Origin: Bacteroidota bacterium
Lineage (GTDB): Bacteria > Bacteroidota > Bacteroidia > AKYH767-A > OLB10
Assembly: GCA_016699635.1 (NCBI GenBank)
Contig: CP064983.1
Span: 744,001-808,000 of the forward strand
DNA: 64,000 nucleotides
Reading direction: 5' to 3'
The notes beneath the pieces were generated by a model. It made no database searches. It saw only the letters and a list, made by a program, of their open reading frames with translations, and was not told the origin of the DNA. This document shows, piece after piece, positions 10,328 through 18,275 of the stretch. Within the stretch, counting starts at the first letter, position 1. Every line of letters starts with the position of its first letter. A program made the position numbers and the translations under genes.

Positions 10328-10433
10328 AACTACGAAAATACAATTTCAATTATAAATCTGAGAATTCATCATTTCTTAAAACATAAAAAGACCCTATTAA
10401 ATAATTCTAAATGCAGTTCAGGAGTTATTTAAA

Positions 10434-11203
10434 TCAGACACAATCCGGGAGCATTAATACAAAAGGAAGTGCTTTTTGGTAATTCAGATTTTCATACTCC
10501 AAACCAAGTTGTCTAAGGCAATTATAATACTCACTGTGTCGTGAATAATACATTTTTTCACTCTGCATAAACCAAGCCTTTGCACCCAACTTCTCTGATA
10601 AAACCATTTTTCAATCAGCCGGGCGCTCCTGCCATTGCCGTCATTCCAGGGGTGTATTTTTACAAAGACTAAATGTATCATAGCAGCATAATAAAATACT
10701 TTCCCTAAAGATAAATTGGTTTTAATCAACAAGTCAATGTCTTCAAAAAGTTTTAATATTTCATCCTCTACAATTTGAGGTAATGCAGCTACATACTCTA
10801 TGCGCCCGTCTTCAGAGGTTACGTACATATTTTGTTGCCAATACCTACCCTGCCATTCATTTGTAACAATGTGCTTACTTAATATTGCATGTGCTTGCTT
10901 TACATTTTGCTCATTTAATTTATTTTCTTGTGCAAAGAGATAAGCATTATACAAATCATCAATCTTCTTTGTGTAATCGGGCTGAAATGAAATGCCATCA
11001 CGTCTGTGTTTGATGTAGCTGTCTAACTCTATAGATTCACCTTCTATCTTACTGCTAAATACAGTAGCTACTGAAGTATAAAAACTAAAATTCGGAGTTG
11101 ACAATTCTGCATCTTGCAAATTATCAAATGCCTTTTGCAAACCTTTTGGAACTTGCCCGAGATAAGCCTTGAGTAAATTATCCTTTATAATTTTAAGCTT
11201 CAT
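10434..11203 (-). CDS. Fic-domain AMP/UMP-transferase family protein, class II (frameshifted near the C-terminus)
   Basis: The Fic active-site loop HPWNDGNGRSAR begins at H184, preceded by the typical helix MIHLVFVKI. Upstream, SSKIEG at residues 50-55 fits the autoinhibitory [S/T]xxxE[G/N] motif in the N-terminal position, which makes it a class II Fic protein. The beta-hairpin 'flap' (MYVTSEDGRIEYV) is present. Fic enzymes transfer AMP or a related group from a nucleotide to a hydroxyl side chain. After EKWF the frame is lost at a T4 run at about 10600. Adding one T restores a convincing C-terminus (LSEKLGAKAWFMQSEKMYY ... ALPFVLMLPDCV, stop at 10436-10434). As written, it would end at 10484 with an unrelated 38-residue tail. 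Confidence 0.82.
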
Positions 11204-11237
11204 CCGTCAATTGATTAAAAATATTCCAATGAAATAT

Positions 11238-11723
11238 TTAATGCCTGAATATAAACAACGCACTTAGCATGATGATGCCGATAAGCAATACTATCAGCAA
11301 TCTTTTGTCAAAAGGAGGCGTTTCGTTTACAATTTGTTTTTTGAGCTGTGTGATGATTTCGCTGAGTTTATTGAAACTTTCAGGTGATTTTACTATGTAG
11401 TCGAATGCGCCCATTTTAATTGCAGAAGCTGCTACATCGGGGTCTTCCTGTCCGGTAAACATAACAACGCGCACAGTTTTGTTGGCTTGCCTGATGTGTG
11501 AGAGCACCGTTAATCCATCCATGGCATCTTTATCGTAAAGACTCAGGAAGTAATCAAGTATAATTAAATCGGGACCCAATTTTAAATCAATGAGTGCATC
11601 TTCGCCTGTCTTATAAAGATTAATTTCTATATCAGGGAAATGCTCTGTAAGATAATCTACTATCATTTTTTGTAGATGACGGTCATCTTCAACAACAAAA
11701 ACCAAAAACTTTTTCTGCGTCAT
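11238..11723 (-). CDS. Receiver-domain protein with C-terminal transmembrane helix
   Basis: 161 residues. Residues 5-130 are a two-component receiver domain: acidic pocket VVEDDR, phosphoacceptor D in LIILDYFLSL, the VVMFTGQED (T) switch and the DYIVKSPE (K) position. There is no DNA-binding or enzymatic output domain. A single hydrophobic helix (LLIVLLIGIIMLSALFIF) ends the protein, so it should be tail-anchored in the inner membrane with the receiver in the cytoplasm. It begins 5 bases after folE in a PTPS-folE-receiver-Fic run. A second protein of the same build is at 40248-40766. No histidine kinase is adjacent. Confidence 0.85.
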   Translation of the reverse strand: MTQKKFLVFVVEDDRHLQKMIVDYLTEHFPDIEINLYKTGEDALIDLKLGPDLIILDYFLSLYDKDAMDGLTVLSHIRQANKTVRVVMFTGQEDPDVAASAIKMGAFDYIVKSPESFNKLSEIITQLKKQIVNETPPFDKRLLIVLLIGIIMLSALFIFRH

Positions 11724-11728
11724 GTACT

Positions 11729-12370
11729 TTAAATATGCTTGTCTGCTATTAATCGTAAGAATTCACTTCTTGTTCTGTCGTTTTCGAATTCGCCAGTAAA
11801 TGCAGATGTTGTTGTAACAGAGTTTTGTTTTTGAATACCACGCATCTGCATGCAAAGGTGCCTTGCCTCAATGACAACTGCCACTCCCAAAGGTGATAAG
11901 GTTTCCTGAATGGCATCGCGAATCTCAACTGTAAGCCTTTCTTGTACCTGCAATCTGCGGGCAAAGACATCAACAACACGCGGTATTTTGCTTAGACCTA
12001 CAATGTAGTTGTTTGGTATGTAGGCAACATGTGCTTTACCAAAAAAGGGCAACATGTGATGCTCGCACAAAGAATATACTTCAATATCCTTTACAATAAC
12101 CATTTGTTTGTAGTCTTCGCGAAAGCGTGCCGACTCTAAAATTTCTTTTGCATTAAGGTGATAACCTTGTGTGAGAAATTGCATTGCCTTTGCAACACGC
12201 TCCGGTGTTTTGAGAATACCTTCGCGCGAAGTATTCTCTCCCAGATTTTGTAATACCTCTAAATAACTTTGTGACAATTTATTTAATGAATCATGATTGT
12301 AATGATCTATCTTACGATAGCCCTCCGGGTCATCATCATCATCAATTATAGTGTGTGGGTCTTTATTCAT
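11729..12370 (-). CDS. folE: GTP cyclohydrolase I (FolE type)
   Basis: 213 residues, normal length. Zinc and catalytic motifs are intact: SLCEHHMLPFFGKAHVAYIP and EARHLCMQMRGI, with the conserved GLSKIPR and QERLT segments. The enzyme turns GTP into 7,8-dihydroneopterin triphosphate, the first step of folate, biopterin or queuosine-type pterin synthesis. Its start overlaps the end of the PTPS gene by four bases (ATGA), so the two are translationally coupled and probably act in sequence. Confidence 0.95.
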   Translation of the reverse strand: MNKDPHTIIDDDDDPEGYRKIDHYNHDSLNKLSQSYLEVLQNLGENTSREGILKTPERVAKAMQFLTQGYHLNAKEILESARFREDYKQMVIVKDIEVYSLCEHHMLPFFGKAHVAYIPNNYIVGLSKIPRVVDVFARRLQVQERLTVEIRDAIQETLSPLGVAVVIEARHLCMQMRGIQKQNSVTTTSAFTGEFENDRTRSEFLRLIADKHI

Positions 12371-12786
12371 TTTTCGTTTCCAAAATATTCAACAAAATTA
12401 TTCTCTGTTTCATAGAGTTTAACAGCATGAAGCATTGCCCCCTGACTATTGATGGCATCATACAACTGATTCCATATTTGCACAGCAAGCATTTCTGTAG
12501 AAGCCATAATGCCCTGCATAAATTTTACATCAAGATTGATATTTTTATGGTCGAGTGGATCTATTACTTTTTCCTTAACAATTTGGCTCAACACTTTTAA
12601 ATCAATAACAAAGCCTGTTTCGGGATTGGGCATACCTTTTACAGTTATAAACAACTCATAGTTATGCCCATGCCAGTTAGGATTGGAGCATTTGCCAAAC
12701 ACTTCTTTGTTTTTTTCTTCGCTCCACTCCGGTTTATACAATTTATGTGCTGCATTAAACCGCTCTTTTCTTGTAATATAAATCAT
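12367..12786 (-). CDS. 6-pyruvoyltetrahydropterin synthase family protein (CxxxxxHGH type)
   Basis: 139 residues. Zinc ligands should be H14 (RFNAAHKL), H39 and H41 (WHGHNY), and the active-site cysteine C33 in GKCSNPNWHGH. The cysteine-to-HGH spacing is five residues, as in eukaryotic-type 6-pyruvoyltetrahydropterin synthase, not the three of bacterial QueD. The product is therefore more likely 6-pyruvoyltetrahydropterin from dihydroneopterin triphosphate than 6-carboxytetrahydropterin, although some enzymes do both. It is immediately upstream of folE, which makes its substrate. No sepiapterin reductase is visible in the window. Confidence 0.88.
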   Translation of the reverse strand: MIYITRKERFNAAHKLYKPEWSEEKNKEVFGKCSNPNWHGHNYELFITVKGMPNPETGFVIDLKVLSQIVKEKVIDPLDHKNINLDVKFMQGIMASTEMLAVQIWNQLYDAINSQGAMLHAVKLYETENNFVEYFGNEK

Positions 12787-12804
12787 TCAGTTGCTGAATT
12801 TTCG

Positions 12805-12812
12805 CAAAGGTA
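12805..12812 (-). promoter_or_regulatory. Bacteroidota -7 box (TACCTTTG) upstream of the PTPS-folE run
   Basis: TACCTTTG on the minus strand fits the TAnnTTTG consensus and lies 18 bases before the PTPS start, which gives a short leader. A convincing -33 TTTG at the usual distance was not found. Confidence 0.4.
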
Positions 12813-12857
12813 AAAAACTCATCCAATGCCACTATTAAAACATTAATTTTACACCCC

Positions 12858-13523
12858 GTGAATATACTCATAATTGCAGCAACAAAACAAGAAATAAGTC
12901 TATTTCAGATAGAAAAACCTGAAGAAATTCATATTTATAAGAGTCATAATGTAGAAATATTGATATCAGGGCCAGGAATTCTGGCAACTGCCTTTCATCT
13001 GACAAGAAAACTGAAAGAAAAGCAATATGACCTGATTATTAATGCCGGTATTGCCGGAAGTTTAGATGAAAATATTATTCCCGGAGATGTTGTTCAGGTT
13101 AAATCTGAGCAGATTGCAGATAGCGGAGTTGAAGATCATGATAATTTTCTTGACCTTTTTAATTTAGGATTGATTGACAATAATGAATTTCCTTTTAAAG
13201 AAAAATGGCTTTCTCCGAAAACAATTACAACACCTTCAATAGAAAAAATTAAAAAAGTTAATGCTATTACTGTCAACAAAGCACATGGTAACGAAAACAG
13301 TATTAGGCAACTGAAAAAAAGAACTACAGGGCAGATTGAATCGCTGGAAGGTGCTGCATGTTTTTATGTTTGTATGATGTTAAAGACAAATGTTATTCAG
13401 CTTAGAGCTATCAGTAACATGGTTGAGCCTCGCAATCGCAGCAACTGGAAAATTGAGTTAGCAATTACAAATTTAAATGCTACTTTAAATCTTTTACTCG
13501 ATGAATTACTATCGTCAGAATAA
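12858..13523 (+). CDS. mqnB: Futalosine hydrolase
   Basis: 221 residues with the nucleoside phosphorylase-like fold: N-terminal MNILIIAATKQEI, GPGILATAFHLT, NAGIAGSLDENIIPGDVV, IESLEGAACFYVC and the C-terminal RAISNMVEPRNRSNW. This is the MqnB pattern, which splits futalosine into hypoxanthine and dehypoxanthinylfutalosine in the alternative menaquinone pathway used by many Bacteroidota. The start is the GTG at 12858, 71 bases from the divergent PTPS gene. Its end overlaps the next gene by 23 bases. MTA/SAH nucleosidase is the nearest alternative, but the MVEPRNRSNW ending favours MqnB. Confidence 0.85.
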   Translation: MNILIIAATKQEISLFQIEKPEEIHIYKSHNVEILISGPGILATAFHLTRKLKEKQYDLIINAGIAGSLDENIIPGDVVQVKSEQIADSGVEDHDNFLDLFNLGLIDNNEFPFKEKWLSPKTITTPSIEKIKKVNAITVNKAHGNENSIRQLKKRTTGQIESLEGAACFYVCMMLKTNVIQLRAISNMVEPRNRSNWKIELAITNLNATLNLLLDELLSSE

Positions 13524-14172
13524 AGAAATACAGAAGCCAATAAGGATTCCATCGGCAGTAAGGAAGATGCTTGATGCCGGTGAGAGTGAGCACTTAGATT
13601 TTAAAAAAGAAATCACCAGTGTGCATAAGATTGCAAAAACAATAAGCTCTTTTGCAAATCGTAATGGAGGAAAATTATTGATAGGTGTAAATGATGATAG
13701 AACTATTTGTGGCATTACAACAGAAGAAGAAAAATTTATGATTGATGAGGCTGCTACAAATTATTGTAGCCCTATTGTTACAGTTGCATTTAAAGAGTGG
13801 CAATGCTCGGACAAAATTGTTCTGGAAGTTTCTGTACCGGAGAGTGAACAAAAACCTGTCTTCGCAAAAGATGAAAACGAAAAATGGTGGGTTTATTTAC
13901 GAATTAATGATCAGACGTTGCTGACAACTAAGGTGATGGTTGATGTATTACGAAAAAAGACCGATAGCAGGTCAACATTGATTGAATATTCTGAAAAAGA
14001 AAAAGCTTTGATGGAGTATTTAGTTGTCCATAAAAGAATAACATTGAAACAATACTGTAAGCTCATCAATATTTCGCGTTGGCGGGCAACAAGAATTATT
14101 GTAAACCTGATTAGTATTGGTGTTTTACAGGCCAATCACTCCGAGAAAGAAGAATTTTATACACTTGCCTGA
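13501..14172 (+). CDS. Schlafen/AlbA_2-domain putative regulator with winged helix
   Basis: 223 residues. Residues about 15-125 are the AlbA_2 (divergent AAA-4, COG2865) domain: ESEHLDFKKEIT, KTISSFANRNGGKLLIGVNDD and VYLRINDQT. A helix-turn-helix-like tail follows (KRITLKQYCKLINISRWRATRIIVNLISIGVL). Proteins of this type are annotated as putative transcriptional regulators or nucleic-acid binders; the related Schlafen core is a nuclease in some families. It overlaps mqnB by 23 bases and rsmE by one base, so it is embedded in a housekeeping operon. Function unknown. Confidence 0.75.
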   Translation: MNYYRQNKEIQKPIRIPSAVRKMLDAGESEHLDFKKEITSVHKIAKTISSFANRNGGKLLIGVNDDRTICGITTEEEKFMIDEAATNYCSPIVTVAFKEWQCSDKIVLEVSVPESEQKPVFAKDENEKWWVYLRINDQTLLTTKVMVDVLRKKTDSRSTLIEYSEKEKALMEYLVVHKRITLKQYCKLINISRWRATRIIVNLISIGVLQANHSEKEEFYTLA

Positions 14173-14876
14173 TGGAATTATTTTACAGCACAAACATTGA
14201 TGACAATATAATTTCATTAAACGAAGTAGAAAGCGCACATTGCTTGCGAGTTCTACGACATAAAATTGGCGATTCTGTTGAAGTTACTGATGGAAAAGGT
14301 AACCGATATTCAGGAATTATTTCGGTGGCTTCAAAAATCTGTAAGATTGAAATAGCAGAAAAACATTTTGAAAAACCTGCAATAACACAACTGCACATTG
14401 CTATTGCATCTCCAAAGTCAATTGACAGGTTTGAATGGTTTTTAGAAAAAGCAACTGAATTGGGTATTGAAACAATTACACCACTGTTATGCCGCTTCAG
14501 CGAACGTAAACATATAAATGCTGAACGATGTGGTAAAATACTATTATCTGCAATGAAACAAAGTAACAGAGTTTATTTGCCAGTATTAAATGAAATGATG
14601 TCGTTTGAAAAATTTATTGCAATTCCTTCAACTGTAAAAAAACTGATTGCACATTGTGAGGAGAGCGAAAAACTTAATCTTGAAAAATCAATTTCAGCAG
14701 AACAGGTAATTGTACTTATTGGCCCCGAAGGCGATTTTGCACAACATGAAATTAAACTTGCCAATGATGCTGGATATGAAAATATTTCTCTTGGTGAAAA
14801 AAGACTGCGCACAGAAACTGCAGCCTTACATGTATGCAGTGCATTTGCACTCAAAAACAGATCAGGACAATCGTAA
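14172..14876 (+). CDS. rsmE: 16S rRNA m3U1498 methyltransferase
   Basis: 234 residues, standard RsmE length. N-terminal PUA-like part (HCLRVLRHKIGDSVEVTDGKGN), then a SPOUT methyltransferase domain with the trefoil-knot motifs IAIASPKSIDRFEWFLEKATELG, VLIGPEGDFAQHEI and NISLGEKRLRTETAALH. It methylates N3 of U1498 in 16S rRNA. The start overlaps the preceding stop by one base. The stop TAA lies in the loop of the terminator hairpin that follows. Confidence 0.94.
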   Translation: MELFYSTNIDDNIISLNEVESAHCLRVLRHKIGDSVEVTDGKGNRYSGIISVASKICKIEIAEKHFEKPAITQLHIAIASPKSIDRFEWFLEKATELGIETITPLLCRFSERKHINAERCGKILLSAMKQSNRVYLPVLNEMMSFEKFIAIPSTVKKLIAHCEESEKLNLEKSISAEQVIVLIGPEGDFAQHEIKLANDAGYENISLGEKRLRTETAALHVCSAFALKNRSGQS

Positions 14877-14889
14877 AAAACGATTGTCC
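14865..14889. terminator. Bidirectional terminator hairpin between rsmE and osmC
   Basis: A perfect 9-bp stem, GGACAATCG / CGATTGTCC, with a TAAAAAA loop that contains the rsmE stop codon. It lies between two convergent genes and can serve both. The T-rich tract on either side is modest. Confidence 0.7.
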
Positions 14890-14905
14890 TGCTTCCAAAT
14901 AATTT

Positions 14906-15322
14906 TTAAGCTAATGTTGCGCTTAAAGTAATGTTGGTATTCAATAATTTTGAAATAGGACAATTTGCTTTAGCTTCATTGGCACATTCTTCAAATTTTT
15001 CTTTAGAGATGCCCGCAACTTTTGCATTCAGAATAAGGTGCGAGTTGGTTACTGCACCATTATCAAGTGTAATTTCACATTTTGTTTCAATTGCATCGGG
15101 AGTAAATCCTGCAGCACCTAAAACAAAACTGAGTTTCATACTAAAACAGCCTGCATGTGCTGCTGCTATCAGTTCTTCGGGGTTGGTGCCTACACCATCT
15201 TCAAAACGTGTGTTATAGGAGTATTGCGATTGCTTTAAAACAGTGCTTTGTGTTGATACTGTTCCTTTACCTTCTTTGCCTGAGCCATTCCAAAAGGCTG
15301 TTGCATTTCTTTTAATTGCCAT
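14906..15322 (-). CDS. osmC: OsmC-family peroxidase
   Basis: 138 residues. The two redox cysteines are C59 (AAHAGCFSM) and C121 (ANCPISKLL), with the family N-terminus KRNATAFWNGSGKEGKG and the TNPEELIAAAHA block. OsmC enzymes reduce organic hydroperoxides with thiols. It is the last gene of the apparent run ettA-hisS-hutH-osmC, 36 bases after hutH. Confidence 0.9.
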   Translation of the reverse strand: MAIKRNATAFWNGSGKEGKGTVSTQSTVLKQSQYSYNTRFEDGVGTNPEELIAAAHAGCFSMKLSFVLGAAGFTPDAIETKCEITLDNGAVTNSHLILNAKVAGISKEKFEECANEAKANCPISKLLNTNITLSATLA

Positions 15323-15358
15323 AATGATTTTTAATGTTTGAGTTATATAATTTGATAC

Positions 15359-16855
15359 TTATTCGTACTGATTAACATTTACAGACTGCAAAAAGTTTAC
15401 TGAAGATTGAATATCTGTATAAAGTATTCTGTCTGTATTCATAAACGAAACTTCTTTTCTGAAAAGACTCATAAATGATTCCAATGGAGCAGAAGATTTT
15501 AATGGTCTTCTGAATTCAAATGCCTGTGCTGCATTGAGTAACTCAATGGCTAATACTTTCTCTGTATTGCAAAGTACCTTATACAGTTTTGTTGCTGCAT
15601 TGGCGCCCATGCTCACATGGTCTTCCTGACCATTGCTCGACACAATACTGTCAACCGATGCAGGCATACACAATTGTTTGTTCTGACTTACAATTGATGC
15701 TGCTGTGTATTGCGGAATCATCATTCCGGAATTCAGTCCAGGGTCTGCAACAAGAAAAGATGGCAAACCACGTTGTCCGGAAATAAGTTGATAGGTTCTG
15801 CGTTCTGAAATATTTGCCAACTCACTTAAAGCAATAGCTAAAAAATCGAGAACTAATGCTAGTGGTTGTCCGTGAAAGTTTCCTGCTGAAATAACTAAAT
15901 CTTCGTCAGGAAAAACTGTAGGATTGTCTGTAACAGAATTTATTTCATTAAAGATTACGTAGCTTACATGATCCAATGCATCTTTACTTGCGCCATGAAC
16001 TTGCGGAATACATCTGAATGAATATGGATCCTGCACATGCGCCTTTTTTCTTTTAATCATTTCACTGTCTGCCAACAACTGACGATAACGCAATGCTGTT
16101 GATATCTGTCCCTTATGAGGTCGAATCTGATGAATGAGATGATGAAATGGTTCAATTCTGCCATCGTAAGCATCTAATGAAAGCGCTCCGATTATATCTG
16201 CAAGCAACATCATACGTTGCGACTGCATAACTGCATGTGTGCCGTAGGCACTCATAAACTGTGTACCATTCAGCAATGCAAGTCCTTCCTTTGACTGCAG
16301 TTTGATTGGCTGCCATCCAAACTTCTTGAGAACTTCTGCCGACTTTACTTTTACTCCTTTAAAATACACTTCGCCCATACCTATGAGCGGCAAACAAAGA
16401 TGTGCCAACGGTGCCAAATCACCTGATGCGCCTAATGACCCCTGTGTATAAACAACAGGAAAAATATCATGATTATAAAAATCAATCAAACGTTGAACCG
16501 TTTGCAACTGCACCCCGGAGTTGCCATAACTAAGTCCCTGTACTTTCAGAAACAGCATTAACTTAACAATAGCAGCAGGCACTTCCTCGCCACAACCACA
16601 GGCATGCGACATTACCAAATTTTCCTGAAGTTTACCTAAATCAGCTGTATCAATACTCTTATTGTATAAAGAACCAAAGCCTGTGTTAATACCATAAACC
16701 GGTTCAGCAAGTGAGCTGACTTTGTTATCGAGATAACTGCGGCAATGCGTAATCCGTTTAACTGCATCCTCAGAAAGTTCAAGAGTAGCTTTGTTATCAA
16801 TGATTAGTTTGAGTGTATTAAAATCCAGATGTTTTGATGATATCTGATGTTTCAT
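15359..16855 (-). CDS. hutH: Histidine ammonia-lyase
   Basis: 498 residues. The MIO cofactor tripeptide is A143-S144-G145 in GSLGASGDLAPLAHL, and the catalytic tyrosine is Y54 in EPVYGINTGFG. SHACGCGEEVP fits the substrate-loop position of histidine-specific members (SHA...G.GE), and YTAASIVSQNKQLCMPASVDS and SSNGQEDHVSMGANAA complete the family pattern. The reaction is L-histidine to urocanate plus ammonia. No other hut genes are adjacent; it follows hisS by 34 bases, and I cannot exclude another aromatic ammonia-lyase specificity. Confidence 0.88.
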   Translation of the reverse strand: MKHQISSKHLDFNTLKLIIDNKATLELSEDAVKRITHCRSYLDNKVSSLAEPVYGINTGFGSLYNKSIDTADLGKLQENLVMSHACGCGEEVPAAIVKLMLFLKVQGLSYGNSGVQLQTVQRLIDFYNHDIFPVVYTQGSLGASGDLAPLAHLCLPLIGMGEVYFKGVKVKSAEVLKKFGWQPIKLQSKEGLALLNGTQFMSAYGTHAVMQSQRMMLLADIIGALSLDAYDGRIEPFHHLIHQIRPHKGQISTALRYRQLLADSEMIKRKKAHVQDPYSFRCIPQVHGASKDALDHVSYVIFNEINSVTDNPTVFPDEDLVISAGNFHGQPLALVLDFLAIALSELANISERRTYQLISGQRGLPSFLVADPGLNSGMMIPQYTAASIVSQNKQLCMPASVDSIVSSNGQEDHVSMGANAATKLYKVLCNTEKVLAIELLNAAQAFEFRRPLKSSAPLESFMSLFRKEVSFMNTDRILYTDIQSSVNFLQSVNVNQYE

Positions 16856-16889
16856 TTTTGACAGTTGTTACTTAGTATATTAATAGCTA

Positions 16890-18254
16890 TTACTTGCTTA
16901 GCTTAGAAATTATTTTGCTTAAAGTTAACTTTTCCTGTTGCCCTGTTGCCATATCTTTTATAGTGAGGCTTCCACTTTGCATTTCGTCTTTACCGATTAA
17001 TACTACAAAAGGAATTTTTTTTGAGTCGGCATAGCTCATTTGTTTTTTCATCTTGGCTGAATATTCCGGAAAAATCTCTGCATTGATACCTGCCTGCCTT
17101 AGCTCATTCAAAATCTTCAAACTAAACTGCTCTTCTTCCCGACCGAAGTTTGCAAGTAATACCTGAGAAGTTGTTTCACTCAATTTAAGTTGATCAAACA
17201 AATTCATTTCAAGCATTACATCATAAATTCTGTCAATTCCAAAAGATATTCCTACACCACTGACATTAGGCAGTCCAAAAATTCCTGTAAGGTCATCATA
17301 GCGTCCACCACCAAGCACACTGCCACTGAAAGTTGAACGCGAGTCATTAACCTTCACTTCAAAAATTGAACCTGTATAATAATTAAGCCCACGTGCAAGG
17401 GTTATGTCTAATTCAAGATTTTTCAGTTGCTTTCCAAAAGCATTAAGATAACTTATAACATTTTCTGTCTCTTCAATACCTTTTAATCCTATTGAAGATT
17501 CAGCCAAAAATGTTTTCAGGAAGTTGAGTTTTGTTTCAAAATCACCGCGCGATTCAAAAAGCGGTTGCATTTTATTTACCGCATCAGGCGAAAGTCCTTT
17601 AGCCAAAAGTTCTTCCTTAACTTTCTGTTCTCCTATCTTATCGAGTTTATCAATGGCAACGGTAATGTCAATTATTTTATCGGCATGACCAATAACTTCG
17701 GCAATGCCTGCCAGAATTTTTCTGTTATTTATCTTTATGGCAACATCAATCTGCAAACTGCTGAACACTTCCTGAATGATTAGAAGAAATTCTGCTTCGC
17801 TGATTAATGAAGTTGAACCAATAACATCGGCATCGCACTGATAAAATTCACGATAACGTCCTTTCTGTGGACGGTCGGCACGCCATACCGGTTGCATCTG
17901 ATAACGTTTAAACGGAAAGCTGATTTCATTCTGATGCATGACTACATAACGTGCAAACGGAACTGTTAAATCATATCGCAAGCCTTTCTCTGCCAAATCA
18001 GAAATTTTAAGATTTTCACCTTTTGACTTTGAATCCTGAACAACTTCGCCTGAATTCAATATTCTGAATAAAAGTTTATCACCTTCCTCACCATACTTAC
18101 CTTCAAGTGTTGAAAGGTTTTCCATTGCAGGTGTTTCAATCTGTACAAACCCATAGCGCTCATATACCTTTTTGATGGTATTGAAAATAAAGTTTCTGCG
18201 TACCATTTCTGATGGTGAAAAATCGCGAGTGCCTTTGGGGATGGATGGTTTCAT
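16890..18254 (-). CDS. hisS: Histidine-tRNA ligase
   Basis: 454 residues with class II synthetase motifs: KPSIPKGTRDFSP, motif 2 PVWRADRPQKGRYREFYQCDADVIG, the histidine-binding LARGLNYYTGSIFEV, motif 3 GGGRYDDLTGIFG ... GVGISFGIDRI, and a C-terminal anticodon-binding domain. It charges tRNA-His. It starts 21 bases after the ettA stop on the same strand. Confidence 0.96.
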   Translation of the reverse strand: MKPSIPKGTRDFSPSEMVRRNFIFNTIKKVYERYGFVQIETPAMENLSTLEGKYGEEGDKLLFRILNSGEVVQDSKSKGENLKISDLAEKGLRYDLTVPFARYVVMHQNEISFPFKRYQMQPVWRADRPQKGRYREFYQCDADVIGSTSLISEAEFLLIIQEVFSSLQIDVAIKINNRKILAGIAEVIGHADKIIDITVAIDKLDKIGEQKVKEELLAKGLSPDAVNKMQPLFESRGDFETKLNFLKTFLAESSIGLKGIEETENVISYLNAFGKQLKNLELDITLARGLNYYTGSIFEVKVNDSRSTFSGSVLGGGRYDDLTGIFGLPNVSGVGISFGIDRIYDVMLEMNLFDQLKLSETTSQVLLANFGREEEQFSLKILNELRQAGINAEIFPEYSAKMKKQMSYADSKKIPFVVLIGKDEMQSGSLTIKDMATGQQEKLTLSKIISKLSK

Positions 18255-18275
18255 TTGGTGCTGCGAATTACGAAT

